Source: Cryoendolithus antarcticus
Taxonomy: Eukaryota > Ascomycota > Dothideomycetes > Cladosporiales > Cladosporiaceae
DNA length: 64,000 nucleotides
Direction: 5' to 3'
Assembly (NCBI GenBank): GCA_002077065.1
Contig: NAJO01000021.1
Location: forward strand, 372,001-436,000
Translations under genes and position numbers: made by a program
The notes under the pieces: generated by a model
What the model was told of the DNA's origin: nothing
The model's database searches: none
Seen by the model: the letters and a program-made list of their open reading frames with translations, nothing else
Shown: positions 22,816 to 32,916 of the stretch, piece by piece
Numbering within the stretch: the stretch's first letter is position 1
How the letters are laid out: each line of letters starts with the position of its first letter

Positions 22816-24194
22816 TCACAATCGTGCTTGCCGGACCGGATCCAGGAAGTCCTTCATCTGGTGTCGAGGATAGTCGGCATTGTCTTTCCCATCCTTCGGC
22901 CGCTCACGATCCCAAGCCCACTTCTGCGCCAGCTCAGGTTCGAGTGCACCTTCCAGCATTTGTACGATGTACTTGCCAAGTACGGGAAAGAATTTCCAGC
23001 CATGGAAGTTACCACATGTTGCAACGTAGAGACCCAATGCGGCGGCATGTGGCGAGATGATGAAGTCGGCCGAAGTGGTGAAGGCGTCCCTGCATTCCAA
23101 ATCAGTGGAGCTTTCATTGCGGCTCATCGGTCTACTTACCAGCAGATGCGATGCTTCTCCATCTTCCAGTCCTTCGTCTTTTTGCCGTAGAAAACATGGT
23201 TGGCATACGATATGTCCTCTCGTAACTTCTCTGAGACCTCCCATTGTCCATAGTCGGGCTTCGCAGGTGGTGCTGAGAGAGTCGAGCCGGGAAGCACCTC
23301 CTGCTCGTTGGTGAAGATCGACTGACCCCACCATTTCAGCTCGCGGTCTTTCGTGGGTGGCAGGCTTCCAATGAAGGGTCCTGCTTCGGGTGTGTACCCT
23401 TGCACGCCGACGGGCATCTTGGCATATGTCGGGTATGTCGCAGCGTCCAGCCGTGTCATGCCTGTTGTGATACCACCAGCTACGATGCGATCCCCTGCGC
23501 TGAGGTCTGGTTTCCTCGCTTCGTAGGCAGAGAGCTCGAGCAGCTTTGGTGTATAGGCTCCCGTCGACAGAATGATGTGGTCTGCTTTCAAGGTCTCGCC
23601 TTTCGACGTCTTGATCCCCGTACATCGAGTCCCGTCGTTGCTGAAGGCTAAGCTCTCCGTTTCGGCTACCACGTACTTGACACCCAACTCCAATGCTTTC
23701 CGCGTGACAGCCACAAGACAGTCGCCGGCTGCTGCCCATCCACTGCCTCGATTGACCAACACCTCCTTGACGTCTCTGATGTCTGCGTCCCCGAAGACAC
23801 CGCCGTACATCTCCTTGGCCTCTGCAACGGGCACAGCTTTCAGCTCGCCTTCCCGACCCATAGTCTTGTAATTACCGATAACCTCGCTGGCGTAGTCGCT
23901 CCGACACATCCAGTAGATGCCGGTCTGATGGAAGTACGGCTGCCATAGCGGGTCATTCAGGAAGACCTCTTGAGCTTCGAGCCCAAGCTTGCAGTAGACT
24001 AGATCGTCGTAATCTGCCCGTACGACCTTGTTCCAGTCCCAGGAAGCTGCCACGCGGGAAGTGGCATCGTAGGCATCTCGATCAACTATCGTCACCGAGG
24101 CATTGGGGTACTTCTGAATCAGGTGGTAGGCTGTTGAGACGCCGAAGACGCCAGCACCGACGATCAGATAGGACTTTCCTGTCGAGGAAGTCAT
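22816..24194 (-). CDS. MSOX-family FAD amine oxidase (fructosyl-amino-acid or saccharopine oxidase type), peroxisomal
   Basis: Exons 24194-23140 and 23089-22816 give 442 residues, typical of fungal fructosyl-amino-acid and L-saccharopine oxidases. The N-terminus has the dinucleotide fold YLIVGAGVFG and a VDRD acidic end. The sequence RICWDAFTT contains the Cys (residue 351) at the position that carries covalent FAD in this family; the 50-nt intron falls inside the next Trp codon. The flavin-contact loop near the end reads ATCGNFHGWKFFP, unusual against the GxSGHGFKF of many relatives. The protein ends in ARL, a plausible PTS1 peroxisome signal. Expected reaction: oxidation of a secondary amine with release of hydrogen peroxide; the substrate is not determined. 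Confidence 0.87.
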
Positions 24195-25802
24195 GGTGGG
24201 AGGCAGTGTGGAGGGCTGTGAGACTCAGAATGGAATCTCGCAGCCATCCTGGGCGACAAGGCAGTATATAGCTTTCGTCAATGGTACTGTGGTTGAAGGT
24301 AGATGTGGGGCCCACTCCAGATGGACAGGACTTCCGCATCGAGCAACGCTTCCCTCGTTCGCGGCTTGGCACTGTAGTAGGGTGTGTGTATGTGAACCTC
24401 ACTTCGTTCCTGTAGCCGATTCCCGAAGTATCTTCTTCATCTCGAACAGGTCGAGATCTGCTCACTTTGTGTGTGTCGAGATGGCTGTATCATCGATCCA
24501 GGTTATGCACCGCCGACACCAGAGGCATGACCTCGAAGCATACTGCGCTTGTTCCAGATTCTCGTGTTTGCTGAGTGTATGATGAGCTAGCAAGACGCCG
24601 CCACACGGCACAAAATTGGGCCACTCGAGAAGCCATGGATGCTCACAGCTGCAAATTCTTCCTCCGAGTTGAAGTTTGGTGATACAACAAAAGCTGCTAC
24701 ATTGCCACAGTGCAATATGGCTGGTACGCAACTGGAGTCGACTCGATTTCCAGCCGCCACGCTCTCATGCTGACACTGGCATTGCTCCTCACTATAGGCT
24801 GGATCTTGGGTTCCTCGCAATTGCTGTTGGCTCGCGCCATACTTGCTGAAAGCGAAGACGTTGCATTTCTCGAGAAGTCGCAAAAGCTTGCACCGGACGT
24901 TTGCGCCCGGCGACCACGCCACCCAGCAGAACCCAAGAAAATGACAAAACCCTAACACCCTGCTCTTGCCAGCAGGGGATGGGAAAGTACTCGTCATCAG
25001 TTACCATCGAAGTTAGGCCCCGGGAGTAGTGTCCTTTTAGTATTTAATTGATTCACCTTTCCCCCCGGTCCGACCATCAGGGGCAAGCTGAGAATCGAAC
25101 CGGGGAGGGAGGACGCCGATGGCTAGTGGGGGCTTGCGCCTTACCAATAGACTATTCGAACCCAGTTGAGAACAGCACTGGTCATGGTGTTTATATTGTG
25201 ACAACCAAGCCTTAGGAATGCCGGTCGCATTCTCGAGCTGCTGATTCGCATCACAATTGCGCATGCACCGAAATTTTGTTATCTCGCAGGAGCGCATGAG
25301 CTTCGTCGCAGCCGCGCAGACCTTGCTTGGTAGTGCCTCTACTTTTCCATACATGTAGGTCTGGAGATCTCAACGGCCGGAAGTCCTTTTCAGAGCACTG
25401 ATAAATTGTACCATGATAGTGAATCCTTCAGCATAGCACTGTGGAGAGGGTTGCGAGATACGGACGGTCAGGCACATGCACTCTCACCGACCTGATGTCG
25501 CGAAATCAGACTCACAGGGAGCATTATAGTAGCACGAGTCTTTTCGAGCTCTCAGCGGAGGTTTTACAGCTTGCAAGGCAGCGATGGAAGAATCAACTTC
25601 CCATCGCAAGTTCCAGGCAGAAACCGTCGTCCTCAGGAATCGTTTCACATTGTACGTGGGACCCTCGCCGAGCACATGCTAGTTGGTCCACGGTGGGGTA
25701 TCTCATTCATTCCAATTTCCTACAAACGCTGCGGCACTTCCTCCTCTACTACATCTTACACCTACACAAAGAGACCCAAGCACACAGCAAGCGCTTTCCA
25801 AC
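24195..25802. other. Gene-poor stretch, 1.6 kb
   Basis: Divergent spacer between the amine oxidase and a Myb-like gene. Apart from a decayed tRNA-like sequence near 25.1 kb I see no gene; open frames are short. The last 100 bases are C/T- and A-rich, as in a fungal leader. Confidence 0.4.
25079..25163 (-). pseudogene. tRNA-like relic, possibly tRNA-Gly(CCC)
   Basis: The minus strand has a well-formed D arm (GTCT, loop with TTGGTA, AGGC), a CCCCCAC segment where an anticodon loop would lie, and a T-loop-like GGTTCGATTC. The anticodon stem, T stem and acceptor stem do not pair properly and U33 is missing. I read this as a degenerate tRNA rather than a working gene. Confidence 0.25.
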
Positions 25803-26360
25803 ATGACGACCTACAACTCCACCCTCGGGCTCGCGCTCCTCACCGACGCCGAGAAAGACCGCATGGTCATCGCCTTCCTCAACAACCCCGAGCGCAACAC
25901 CGGCGTCGACTGGGACAAGTGCATCCTCGAGGCCAAATCAGCTTCCGTCGCCAGCTTCAAGCGCGGCATCGACAATTCACTCAAGAAACTCAAGGCTGCT
26001 CAGTACAGTGGCGAGACAGGCGAAGGCGCTACTCCTAGGAAGACTCTCAAGTCTACTGGTACCAAGCGCAAGGGGAATGCTGACGCCGGAGATGGCGAGG
26101 AGGATGGCGACGGTGCGGGCGAAGGAGCTTCCCCTAAGAAAACGCCCAAGGCTACGCCTACGAAGCGCAAGGGGAAGGCTGACGCTGGCGATGGCGGGGA
26201 GAAGGGCACGCCGGTGAAGAACAAGAGGGGTAAGAAGGTTGACGCGAATAGCGGAGCTAAGAGTAAGTTCATTTCTGATCGCGTTTCACGACTTTGACTG
26301 ACTTAATGGATTGGTGATGCCATTGTGAAGGCGGAGGAAGATGACGAGGAGGCTGCCTAG
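25803..26360 (+). CDS. Small Myb/SANT-like protein with basic-acidic tail (A)
   Basis: Residues 1-55 form a short helical domain with a conserved Trp (LTDAEKDRMVIAFLN, VDWDK, SVASFKRGI) like the small Myb-like proteins common in Dothideomycetes. The tail holds repeated SPKK/TPKK-type and GNADAGDGEE units that suggest DNA contact by charge. The open frame itself ends at 26297. A GTAAGT donor at 26263 and an AG at 26330 would splice it, but in that phase the protein stops at 26344 after four residues. The other phase reads VKAEEDDEEAA to the stop at 26360 and matches the acidic ends of the relatives, so the true 3' structure is unsettled. Probably nuclear; function unknown. Confidence 0.65.
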
Positions 26361-26585
26361 ATCTGTGGCATTTCCAGCATCGACGGCTGGCTTAGCGTTC
26401 CTTGTATGCCGCTCTGCTTGAAAGGGGCTCTCATCGGTTCGCTCTTTAGGCTTTGGCACACAGGACATTGTGTAGAGGTGCTGAGGCAACGGCGCTATTG
26501 AATTGGGCGCCTCGCCATATGCACCCTCAGCACAGCTTGTGTAGCAGTACGACACATCACACGGGAATCCAATTCATTGACAGAA

Positions 26586-27452
26586 CTACCTCTTCCCTCG
26601 CTTCGCACCACCTCTACTATTCCCACCCCTACCTCTTCTCTCGCCAGAAGACTCAATACTCTTGACATCTCTCGCACTGAGCTTCAACATCCCACCCCGA
26701 AACTTGCCCACACCCGGTCCGTCAACGCTCCGTTCCCTCTTCCCAACACTTTTCGCTCCGCCTCTGAACCTCTCAAGCACAACACCATTCTCCTTCGCCT
26801 CACTCCTCCGCGTAGACTCACGACTGCTAGCCTTCGCCACGATGCCCTTCCGATGCGAGATAGGCATCTTCTCCTGCGCTAGATGCGAAGACTTTGATCC
26901 CAGATCCTGGAGCCGCAGGTCCAGGGCTTTTAAGCGGCCTTTCCCTTCTGGTTCTGAATTAGATGTAGAGCCAAAGGTGGAGGAATCCAGTAGATGCGAC
27001 TCTTTCAGCAGCCGTTGCAGAGCCAAGTCGTTCTGGAGGTTCGCGACTTCCGTAGTATCGCCATCGCTTGTACTTTGGACAGCTGCGAGTGTCGTACTAG
27101 ATGATTGCAAATCGATGGCCGGATCTTTGCCAGAAAGGAATGCTTTCAATTCTCGTTTGCGTTGCGTGGGGTCTAGTCGGTCGAGTGCTCGATGCTGAAC
27201 GATCTCGACATTGACGTTGACGACGTCGTCATTCGACAAGCCATCCCAGGAGTCGTCGTCCAAATCGCTGTTGATATCGGACACTGCATCCTCGGTGGCA
27301 TTTGCGACTTTCTCGAGTGGATTGAACTTTGCTTCGAAAGCTTTCTGAAACAACGCACGAGCTGCAGCGTCGTCGTCGCTATTCGTGTCTTCGTGCTCAT
27401 ATTTCGGCACAGTAGGTGCTGCCCGCTTTCGTTTGCCCAACGTGACAGCCAT
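26586..27452 (-). CDS. FAF1: 40S biogenesis factor FAF1 (FSAF1/C1orf131 type)
   Basis: Single exon, 288 residues. Contains the basic start MAVTLGKRKR, an acidic middle (DINSDLDDDSWDGLSNDD), the stretch QRKRELKAFLSGKDP, and a basic Gly-rich end (ERFRGGAKSVGKRERSVDGPGVGKFRGGMLKLS) shortened here to motifs such as GPGVGKFRGGMLKLS, which is the hallmark of FAF1-like small-subunit processome proteins. Role: 18S pre-rRNA maturation in the nucleolus. The start at 27452 was chosen over an upstream in-frame site because the family begins with this basic motif. It shares a 187-bp divergent promoter with HIS6. Confidence 0.82.
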   Translation of the reverse strand: MAVTLGKRKRAAPTVPKYEHEDTNSDDDAAARALFQKAFEAKFNPLEKVANATEDAVSDINSDLDDDSWDGLSNDDVVNVNVEIVQHRALDRLDPTQRKRELKAFLSGKDPAIDLQSSSTTLAAVQSTSDGDTTEVANLQNDLALQRLLKESHLLDSSTFGSTSNSEPEGKGRLKALDLRLQDLGSKSSHLAQEKMPISHRKGIVAKASSRESTRRSEAKENGVVLERFRGGAKSVGKRERSVDGPGVGKFRGGMLKLSARDVKSIESSGERRGRGGNSRGGAKRGKR

Positions 27453-27639
27453 ATTCTTTGCGTACCTTCCGGTAAATCTTCGTCCGCCTTCACCAGGTTG
27501 TGGCGCAAAAGACTGGATGAACTTATGAAAGTCGAGTATGCACAGACCAAAGCTTGGCATCAACTTCGCTCGTGGGCTTGCAACAGATGCCATCCCTTTG
27601 CATCCTGCGCTTCAACACGTTGCGTATAGCATTTCGACC

Positions 27640-28518
27640 ATGACAAAATTCCGGCCGTGTATCGATCTCCATGCCGGGCACGTGAAGCAGATCGTCGGCG
27701 GCTCTTTGACCATCACAGCCACAGATTTGCAAACAAATTTTACATCTGAGCACCCAGCCTCTTACTACGCTTCACTCTACCAAAAGCACGACCTTACAGG
27801 AGGTCACGTCATCAAGCTCGGCCCTGGAAACGACGAAGCCGCGCGAGAAGCGTTGTCAACTTGGCACGATGGGCTGCAAGTAGGTGGCGGGATCACGGAC
27901 GCGAATGCAAAGGAGTGGGTAGAAGCTGGAGCCGAGAAGGTGGGTGAACTGTACTTCCTTGGGATAGAGGTAAGTTACTCATGGTAAGGTAGGTCATTAT
28001 CACTTCGTTTCTATTTCCTGATAAGAAGTTTTCGCTGCCAAGATTGGAGAGTGTACTTGAGGCGCTTGGTGGCGACAAGGGCAGACTCGTCATTGATCTG
28101 AGTTGTCGTGAGGTAGCGGATGGGTGGATGGTGGCCATGGATCGATGGCAGACGGTTACTGGGTTTGGGATCACGAGAGGTACGTTCCTGACATTTCACC
28201 AGCTATATAAGAACGAGTCTGATCCCAGAGGCAGACAACATCAGACTTCTTGAGCCGTACTGTAGCGAGTTCCTCATTCATGCTGCAGATGTGGAAGGTA
28301 AGCAAGCCGGCATAGACGAAGCACTCGTCTCACACTTGGCCGAAATCTGCAGTATACCCGTCACATACGCAGGCGGTGGCCGGAATCTGGACGATCTGGA
28401 ATTGGTCAAGCGATTGAGCAGTGGCAAGATTGATCTCACCATCGGCAGCGCTCTCGACATATTCGGCGGCAAAGGTGTCACTTTCGAAGAGTGCTGCAAG
28501 TGGAATGAGAAACAGTGA
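27640..28518 (+). CDS. HIS6: ProFAR isomerase (histidine synthesis)
   Basis: Fourth step of histidine synthesis: Amadori isomerisation of ProFAR to PRFAR, a TIM-barrel enzyme. Exons 27640-27939, 27993-28179 and 28229-28518 give 258 residues, as in other fungi. Recognisable strands are FRPCIDLHAGHVKQIVGG, HVIKLGPGN, LQVGGGITD, RLVIDLSCR, IPVTYAGGGR and DLTIGSALDIFGG; the catalytic acids are the Asp in CIDLHAG and the Asp in VIDLSCR. The frame stays open upstream to an ATG at 27538, but the ATG at 27640 matches the family start. The stop lies 20 bp from the stop of the convergent GARS gene. Confidence 0.96.
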
Positions 28519-28538
28519 GCAATACGGGGTCGACAAAA

Positions 28539-29903
28539 TTACTTGAGTGCTCTATGTGCGATGTCCTTGCGATATTGCATGCCTTTGAACTTGATGGCCG
28601 AGACGCCTTGATATGCGCGATCGACTGCTTCGCGGAGTGTCTTACCCGTCGCTGTCGATGCGATGACCCGACCACCGCTAGTCTTGAGCTGGCCATCGCT
28701 CGAAACCCATGTTCCTGCATGAAATATATGCATGCCCTCCTGCATCGGCTCCTCGACCGTCATCGGCATACCCTTAGCGTACGAGCCAGGGTAGCCACCG
28801 GCTGCTACTACGACAGTGCAAGCACTCTGTGTCGATGTCAAGAGCGTCTGCTCCGCGAGGGTCTCTTCGCAGCATGCAACCATCAACTCCGCAAGATCAG
28901 ACCTCAGTAGCGGCAGACATGACTGACTCTCCGGGTCTCCAAATCTCACATTATACTCCAGCAACCTCGGCCCGTCTTTGGTAATCATGAACCCCGTGAA
29001 CAGACACCCACGGAACGGAAAGCCTTCTTGCCTCATTCCGTCAATGGTAGGTTTTAGCGCCTCCCGTTCGATCCTCTCCAAGACTTCCTTAGTTGCCACA
29101 GGTGCAGGGGCGTAAGTCCCCATCCCACCCGTGTTGGGACCAGTGTCACCGTCGCCAATACGCTTGTGGTCTTGCGCTGGAGGTAACGAGACGATTGACA
29201 TCCCGTCCGAGAGTGACAGAATACTGATCTCCTCGCCCTCAAGGAACTCCTCGATCACCACCGCGTTGCCAGCATCACCAAATTCCTTCGTTAGCATGAT
29301 GCCCTTCAAAGCCTTCTGCCCCTCTGCCTTGGTCTCTGGCAGCACCACGCCCTTCCCCGCGGCTAGCCCGTCGGCCTTGATCACCACGCGATAGTCGACC
29401 TCGTCTAGATGCTTTCGTGCTTGCTCATAGTCGCTGAAATTCGCGTGCCGTGCTGTGGGAATGTTATGTCGTAACATGAAGTCCTTGGAAAAGGTCTTGG
29501 AGCCTTCCATCGCTGCTGCAGCTTTCGAAGGGCCGAAGACGCGGATTGAAGGGGCATGTTGGGCGAAGTAGTCGGTTACGCCTGCTACCAGAGGAGCCTC
29601 AGGGCCAGGGACGAGGAAGTTGACATTATTGTCCTTGGCATACTTGACTAGGGCTAGAAAGTCTTCCTGCGAGATCGTGGGTACATTCTTGCATTTTGGT
29701 GTGCTGGTAGGTCGTCAGTCCTCATTCAGAGTCTATTAAGAAGGCCTTCACCTTACGCATTGGTCTACCTACCCTGCTGTTCCGCCGTTTCCGGGTACTA
29801 CGTGGATGAACTCGACTTTCGGAGATTGTGACAACTTCCAGGCGAGGGTGTGTTCGCGACCGCCGTTGCCGACGAGCAGGATTCGAAGCTGATCTCCCGC
29901 CAT
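28539..29903 (-). CDS. Phosphoribosylamine-glycine ligase (GARS), monofunctional
   Basis: Second step of purine synthesis: ATP-dependent joining of phosphoribosylamine and glycine. Exons 29903-29773 and 29703-28539 (69-nt intron) give 431 residues, the length of bacterial PurD. The N-domain starts LRILLVGNGGREHTLAWKL; the ATP-grasp core has VVIKADGLAAGKGVVLP, EEFLEGEEISILSLSDG and EYNVRFGDPESQ; the C-domain ends at IAHRALK followed by TAA. In yeast ADE5,7 and most fungi this point continues into an AIR synthetase domain. Here it is absent, and only 20 bp separate the stop from that of HIS6, so no room remains for it on this strand. The AIR synthetase must be encoded elsewhere. Confidence 0.94.
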
Positions 29904-30288
29904 GGTGTTATCGAGTCAAATGCCAGGATAGGTGCTCGCTTAGATCGCGGTCTCGCAACAAAAAGTTCGAGGTGTGGCTGTGCTGGTGTAGCGTGACGTA
30001 CTGTGGCGCTGTACTGCATGTGAACGCGCAAGCAAGTCAAGGTAGCGACATAACTATTGCTGCTCTCTCTCTCATTCATTTGTAAGTTCTTGTGCAACTA
30101 TCGATTCGGTTGCACCAGATAATCTTACCAGCAAGCTTGACCGAGGAATTGGACATTATTTGCTTCGCAAAACTCTCGGAGGCAATCACAGAACTGGTCT
30201 TTCACAGATATAGCTGGTTGACAGCTCACTGTCGCAGCTAATTTTATAGGAGCATATTGACTGCATGCTCCACAAGCGAGTGGCCAGT
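29904..30288. promoter_or_regulatory. Divergent promoter, GARS / MINDY
   Basis: 385 bp between divergent starts. One CRE/ATF-like TGACGTA lies at 29994-30000. No other motif recognised. Confidence 0.35.
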
Positions 30289-32916
30289 ATGGTGACCCGA
30301 AAGCCCGTAGGTCTGCCGCTGGACACTACGGCGCAGCAGGATGGACAGAATAGGCCACCGTACCCGGCCACGCCAACTGTCGATAGCTCGAAGTTTCCGG
30401 CGAGTACGAACAGCATATACTCGCCTAGCTTGGATAGCTCTCCGGCCTTCGATTTGGTCGATATGGAGCAAGCGCGTCAAAAGCGATCCCAAAGACGAGA
30501 CTCCGATGTATCTTCGCATGGGACCTGGGATTCGGACGGGGACGACGATGACGGACGGACACCGGACGAGGGAGATATACCGCAGCCTTTAAGGATCACC
30601 CCGAGCAGGCAGAATCTCGGTGAGACCGTGGGTGAGAAGAAGGATGGGCCGGACACACTGCCAGCAGCATTGCGGCCCGGGCCTGTGGGTGGAGAGGCTG
30701 CTGCACGGCGTTCGCAGGACAGTGGGCAGCATGCGAACCCATGGGCGACCGAGGCGCATAATCACAGTGCTCTGGAGTCGAACAATCCCTACTTGCGAAA
30801 CCAGAAGACAGGAGCAACTGCTGCGTGGCCACCGTATCCGGCCACGCCATCTTCTCAAGGGCCACCGCCCCCTTCCAGTGCCCCTCCAGCACCACCCATA
30901 GAGCTTCCGACGATACACACACCTTCCGCTGAGATGTCGCAAATGTCCCTCAAAGGAGATGCGCCACACGATGCTGCAGAGAGCCAGAATGCGTGGGCTT
31001 CTCAGCAACCTACTCCAGAGGAAAAGTGGAACAATGCACCTGAAGTAGCCTATCCTCCACCTCCTGGTCCACCACCCATGCCTCACAACTTGATGCATCA
31101 AGATCAGCCGATGTCTCAGCCTCTCCCCGGTACAGTGTCTTCACGAATGTCACCACCGGCTATCGCGATACCACCACCACCGTCTGCATCGATGCAACCG
31201 AGGACCTCGATACCGGAGACGCCAGGAACAAGGACAAGAAGACAGAACAGCGAGCACTACCAAATAAAGCACGTCAACTGGCTGGACGGGACGAGCATGA
31301 AGCAGTCTCCTATCCTAACTCAAAACGCGAATGGACCATGTCCACTGCTAGCACTGGTCAATGCGCTGGTACTCAGCACGCCGCGAGAAGCCGATACAGC
31401 ACTGTTAGAGACGCTACGCACACGAGAGCAAGTCAGTCTAGGTCTGCTACTCGACGCTGTATTCGACGAGCTTATGTCGGGACGTCGAGGTGATACTGCA
31501 CAAGAGCTACCAGATGTGAGCGAGCTATACGCATTTCTGCTGGCACTACACACTGGCATGAACGTCAACCCCCGGTTTGTGCCGCCCATGAACGTGAATA
31601 GTATGACAGGAGTGCAGTCAACGAGAAGTGGCGGCTTCGAGCAAACCCGTGAAATGCGCCTTTACGCTACATTCGGACTACCTTTGGTACATGGCTGGGT
31701 CCCATCGAATAGTGCGCCCGCCTATGATGCATTTTCGCGAACGGCTCAGACATTCGAGGATGCCCAGAACGTTCAATTCGCAGAGTCAGAGCTCGGAGAT
31801 AATTCACGAAGCGAAGGACTTTCCGGCGCCGAGCAGCAAACACTACAAGACATACACACGATCAAGTCATTCCTCAATAATTGGCCAACGCAGTTGACAG
31901 ACCACGGACTTGAGTCCATGTCAAGAACCCTACCATCTGGTCAAGTGGCGATCCTTTTCCGGAATGATCACTTCAGCACGCTTTACAAGGAGCCCAAGCA
32001 TGGTGCTTTGATGACCTTGGTCACAGACGCAGGCTATGGATCGCACGATGAGATCGTATGGGAGAGCCTAGTAGACGTCAACGGCGCCGCAAGCGAGATG
32101 TTCAGCGGCGACTTTCGTGTCGTAAGCCATCGGCAAGACGCCAGACTAAACCAAGGCAACTCTGGCGGCGGGAATGATGGCTGGGAGACTGTTCCAATGC
32201 GGAATCGCCACTCACAGCCATTGGCAGTCGAAGAGCAACCTCCACCACTTCCTGGTCCACGCCCGACCTCCTTCCGAGATTCATCACGGCAACAATCGCA
32301 TGTGCTTTCTCCATCAGAGCAAGAAGATCACGATCTTGCCCTTGCGCTCCAAATACAAGAAGAGGAAGAGTCCTCCCATCGCCAAGCCGAAGCCCAGCGT
32401 CGTCGTGAAGCAGAGCTATCGGAGCAATTCCTCTCGCGAGAATCTACATCAGGTCCACCCACCATACCGCCTCGACGAGGTGCCGGCCGCGTGCCTTCTG
32501 CTGGCGGCGTAAGGCCTGGAGTCACTCGCCCCACTGCTCCCGGAGACCCAGAAGCGCCACCAAGCTATGCACAGAGTCGTGTTGATAGGCCGTACAGGGA
32601 AGATGGTACCACCCCGGCGCCTGTAGCGCAGGGGAACCCTTTGAATGCTTATGATGCGCTACGAAGACAGCAGCAACAGCCGGGCTTTGGACCTGGGCCG
32701 ACACTGCAGCATCAGCAGACTGGGAGCATTGCCGGCTCACAGGTACATGGTAGGAGACCGTCTGCTGGGAGAGGCAGGCGAACTAGCCAAGGTGTGCCGG
32801 GAGCTTTCGGTAGCGTCGCGCCGGGAGGCGGTATGGGAGGTGGTCCTGGCGCACGGCCGCATCCGCCGCAGAAAGGCACCGTGCAAGAAGCGGAGGAAAG
32901 GTGTAGCGTCATGTGA
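30289..32916 (+). CDS. MIY1: MINDY-family deubiquitinase with C-terminal CaaX
   Basis: Cysteine protease of the MINDY (FAM63/DUF544) family, which trims Lys48-linked ubiquitin chains. Single exon, 875 residues from the ATG at 30289 (A at -3, G at +4); an ATG at 30265 would add 8 residues in poor context. Residues 1-320 are Pro/Ser-rich linker. The catalytic domain begins QIKHVNWLDG; the nucleophile is C351 in NANGPCPLLALVNAL and the likely catalytic His is H561 in FRNDHFSTLYK. A ubiquitin-interacting-motif-like helix follows (SEQEDHDLALALQIQEEEES). The C-terminus is CSVM, which fits a farnesylation CaaX box and would tether the enzyme to membranes. Catalytic residues intact. Confidence 0.9.
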   Translation: MVTRKPVGLPLDTTAQQDGQNRPPYPATPTVDSSKFPASTNSIYSPSLDSSPAFDLVDMEQARQKRSQRRDSDVSSHGTWDSDGDDDDGRTPDEGDIPQPLRITPSRQNLGETVGEKKDGPDTLPAALRPGPVGGEAAARRSQDSGQHANPWATEAHNHSALESNNPYLRNQKTGATAAWPPYPATPSSQGPPPPSSAPPAPPIELPTIHTPSAEMSQMSLKGDAPHDAAESQNAWASQQPTPEEKWNNAPEVAYPPPPGPPPMPHNLMHQDQPMSQPLPGTVSSRMSPPAIAIPPPPSASMQPRTSIPETPGTRTRRQNSEHYQIKHVNWLDGTSMKQSPILTQNANGPCPLLALVNALVLSTPREADTALLETLRTREQVSLGLLLDAVFDELMSGRRGDTAQELPDVSELYAFLLALHTGMNVNPRFVPPMNVNSMTGVQSTRSGGFEQTREMRLYATFGLPLVHGWVPSNSAPAYDAFSRTAQTFEDAQNVQFAESELGDNSRSEGLSGAEQQTLQDIHTIKSFLNNWPTQLTDHGLESMSRTLPSGQVAILFRNDHFSTLYKEPKHGALMTLVTDAGYGSHDEIVWESLVDVNGAASEMFSGDFRVVSHRQDARLNQGNSGGGNDGWETVPMRNRHSQPLAVEEQPPPLPGPRPTSFRDSSRQQSHVLSPSEQEDHDLALALQIQEEEESSHRQAEAQRRREAELSEQFLSRESTSGPPTIPPRRGAGRVPSAGGVRPGVTRPTAPGDPEAPPSYAQSRVDRPYREDGTTPAPVAQGNPLNAYDALRRQQQQPGFGPGPTLQHQQTGSIAGSQVHGRRPSAGRGRRTSQGVPGAFGSVAPGGGMGGGPGARPHPPQKGTVQEAEERCSVM

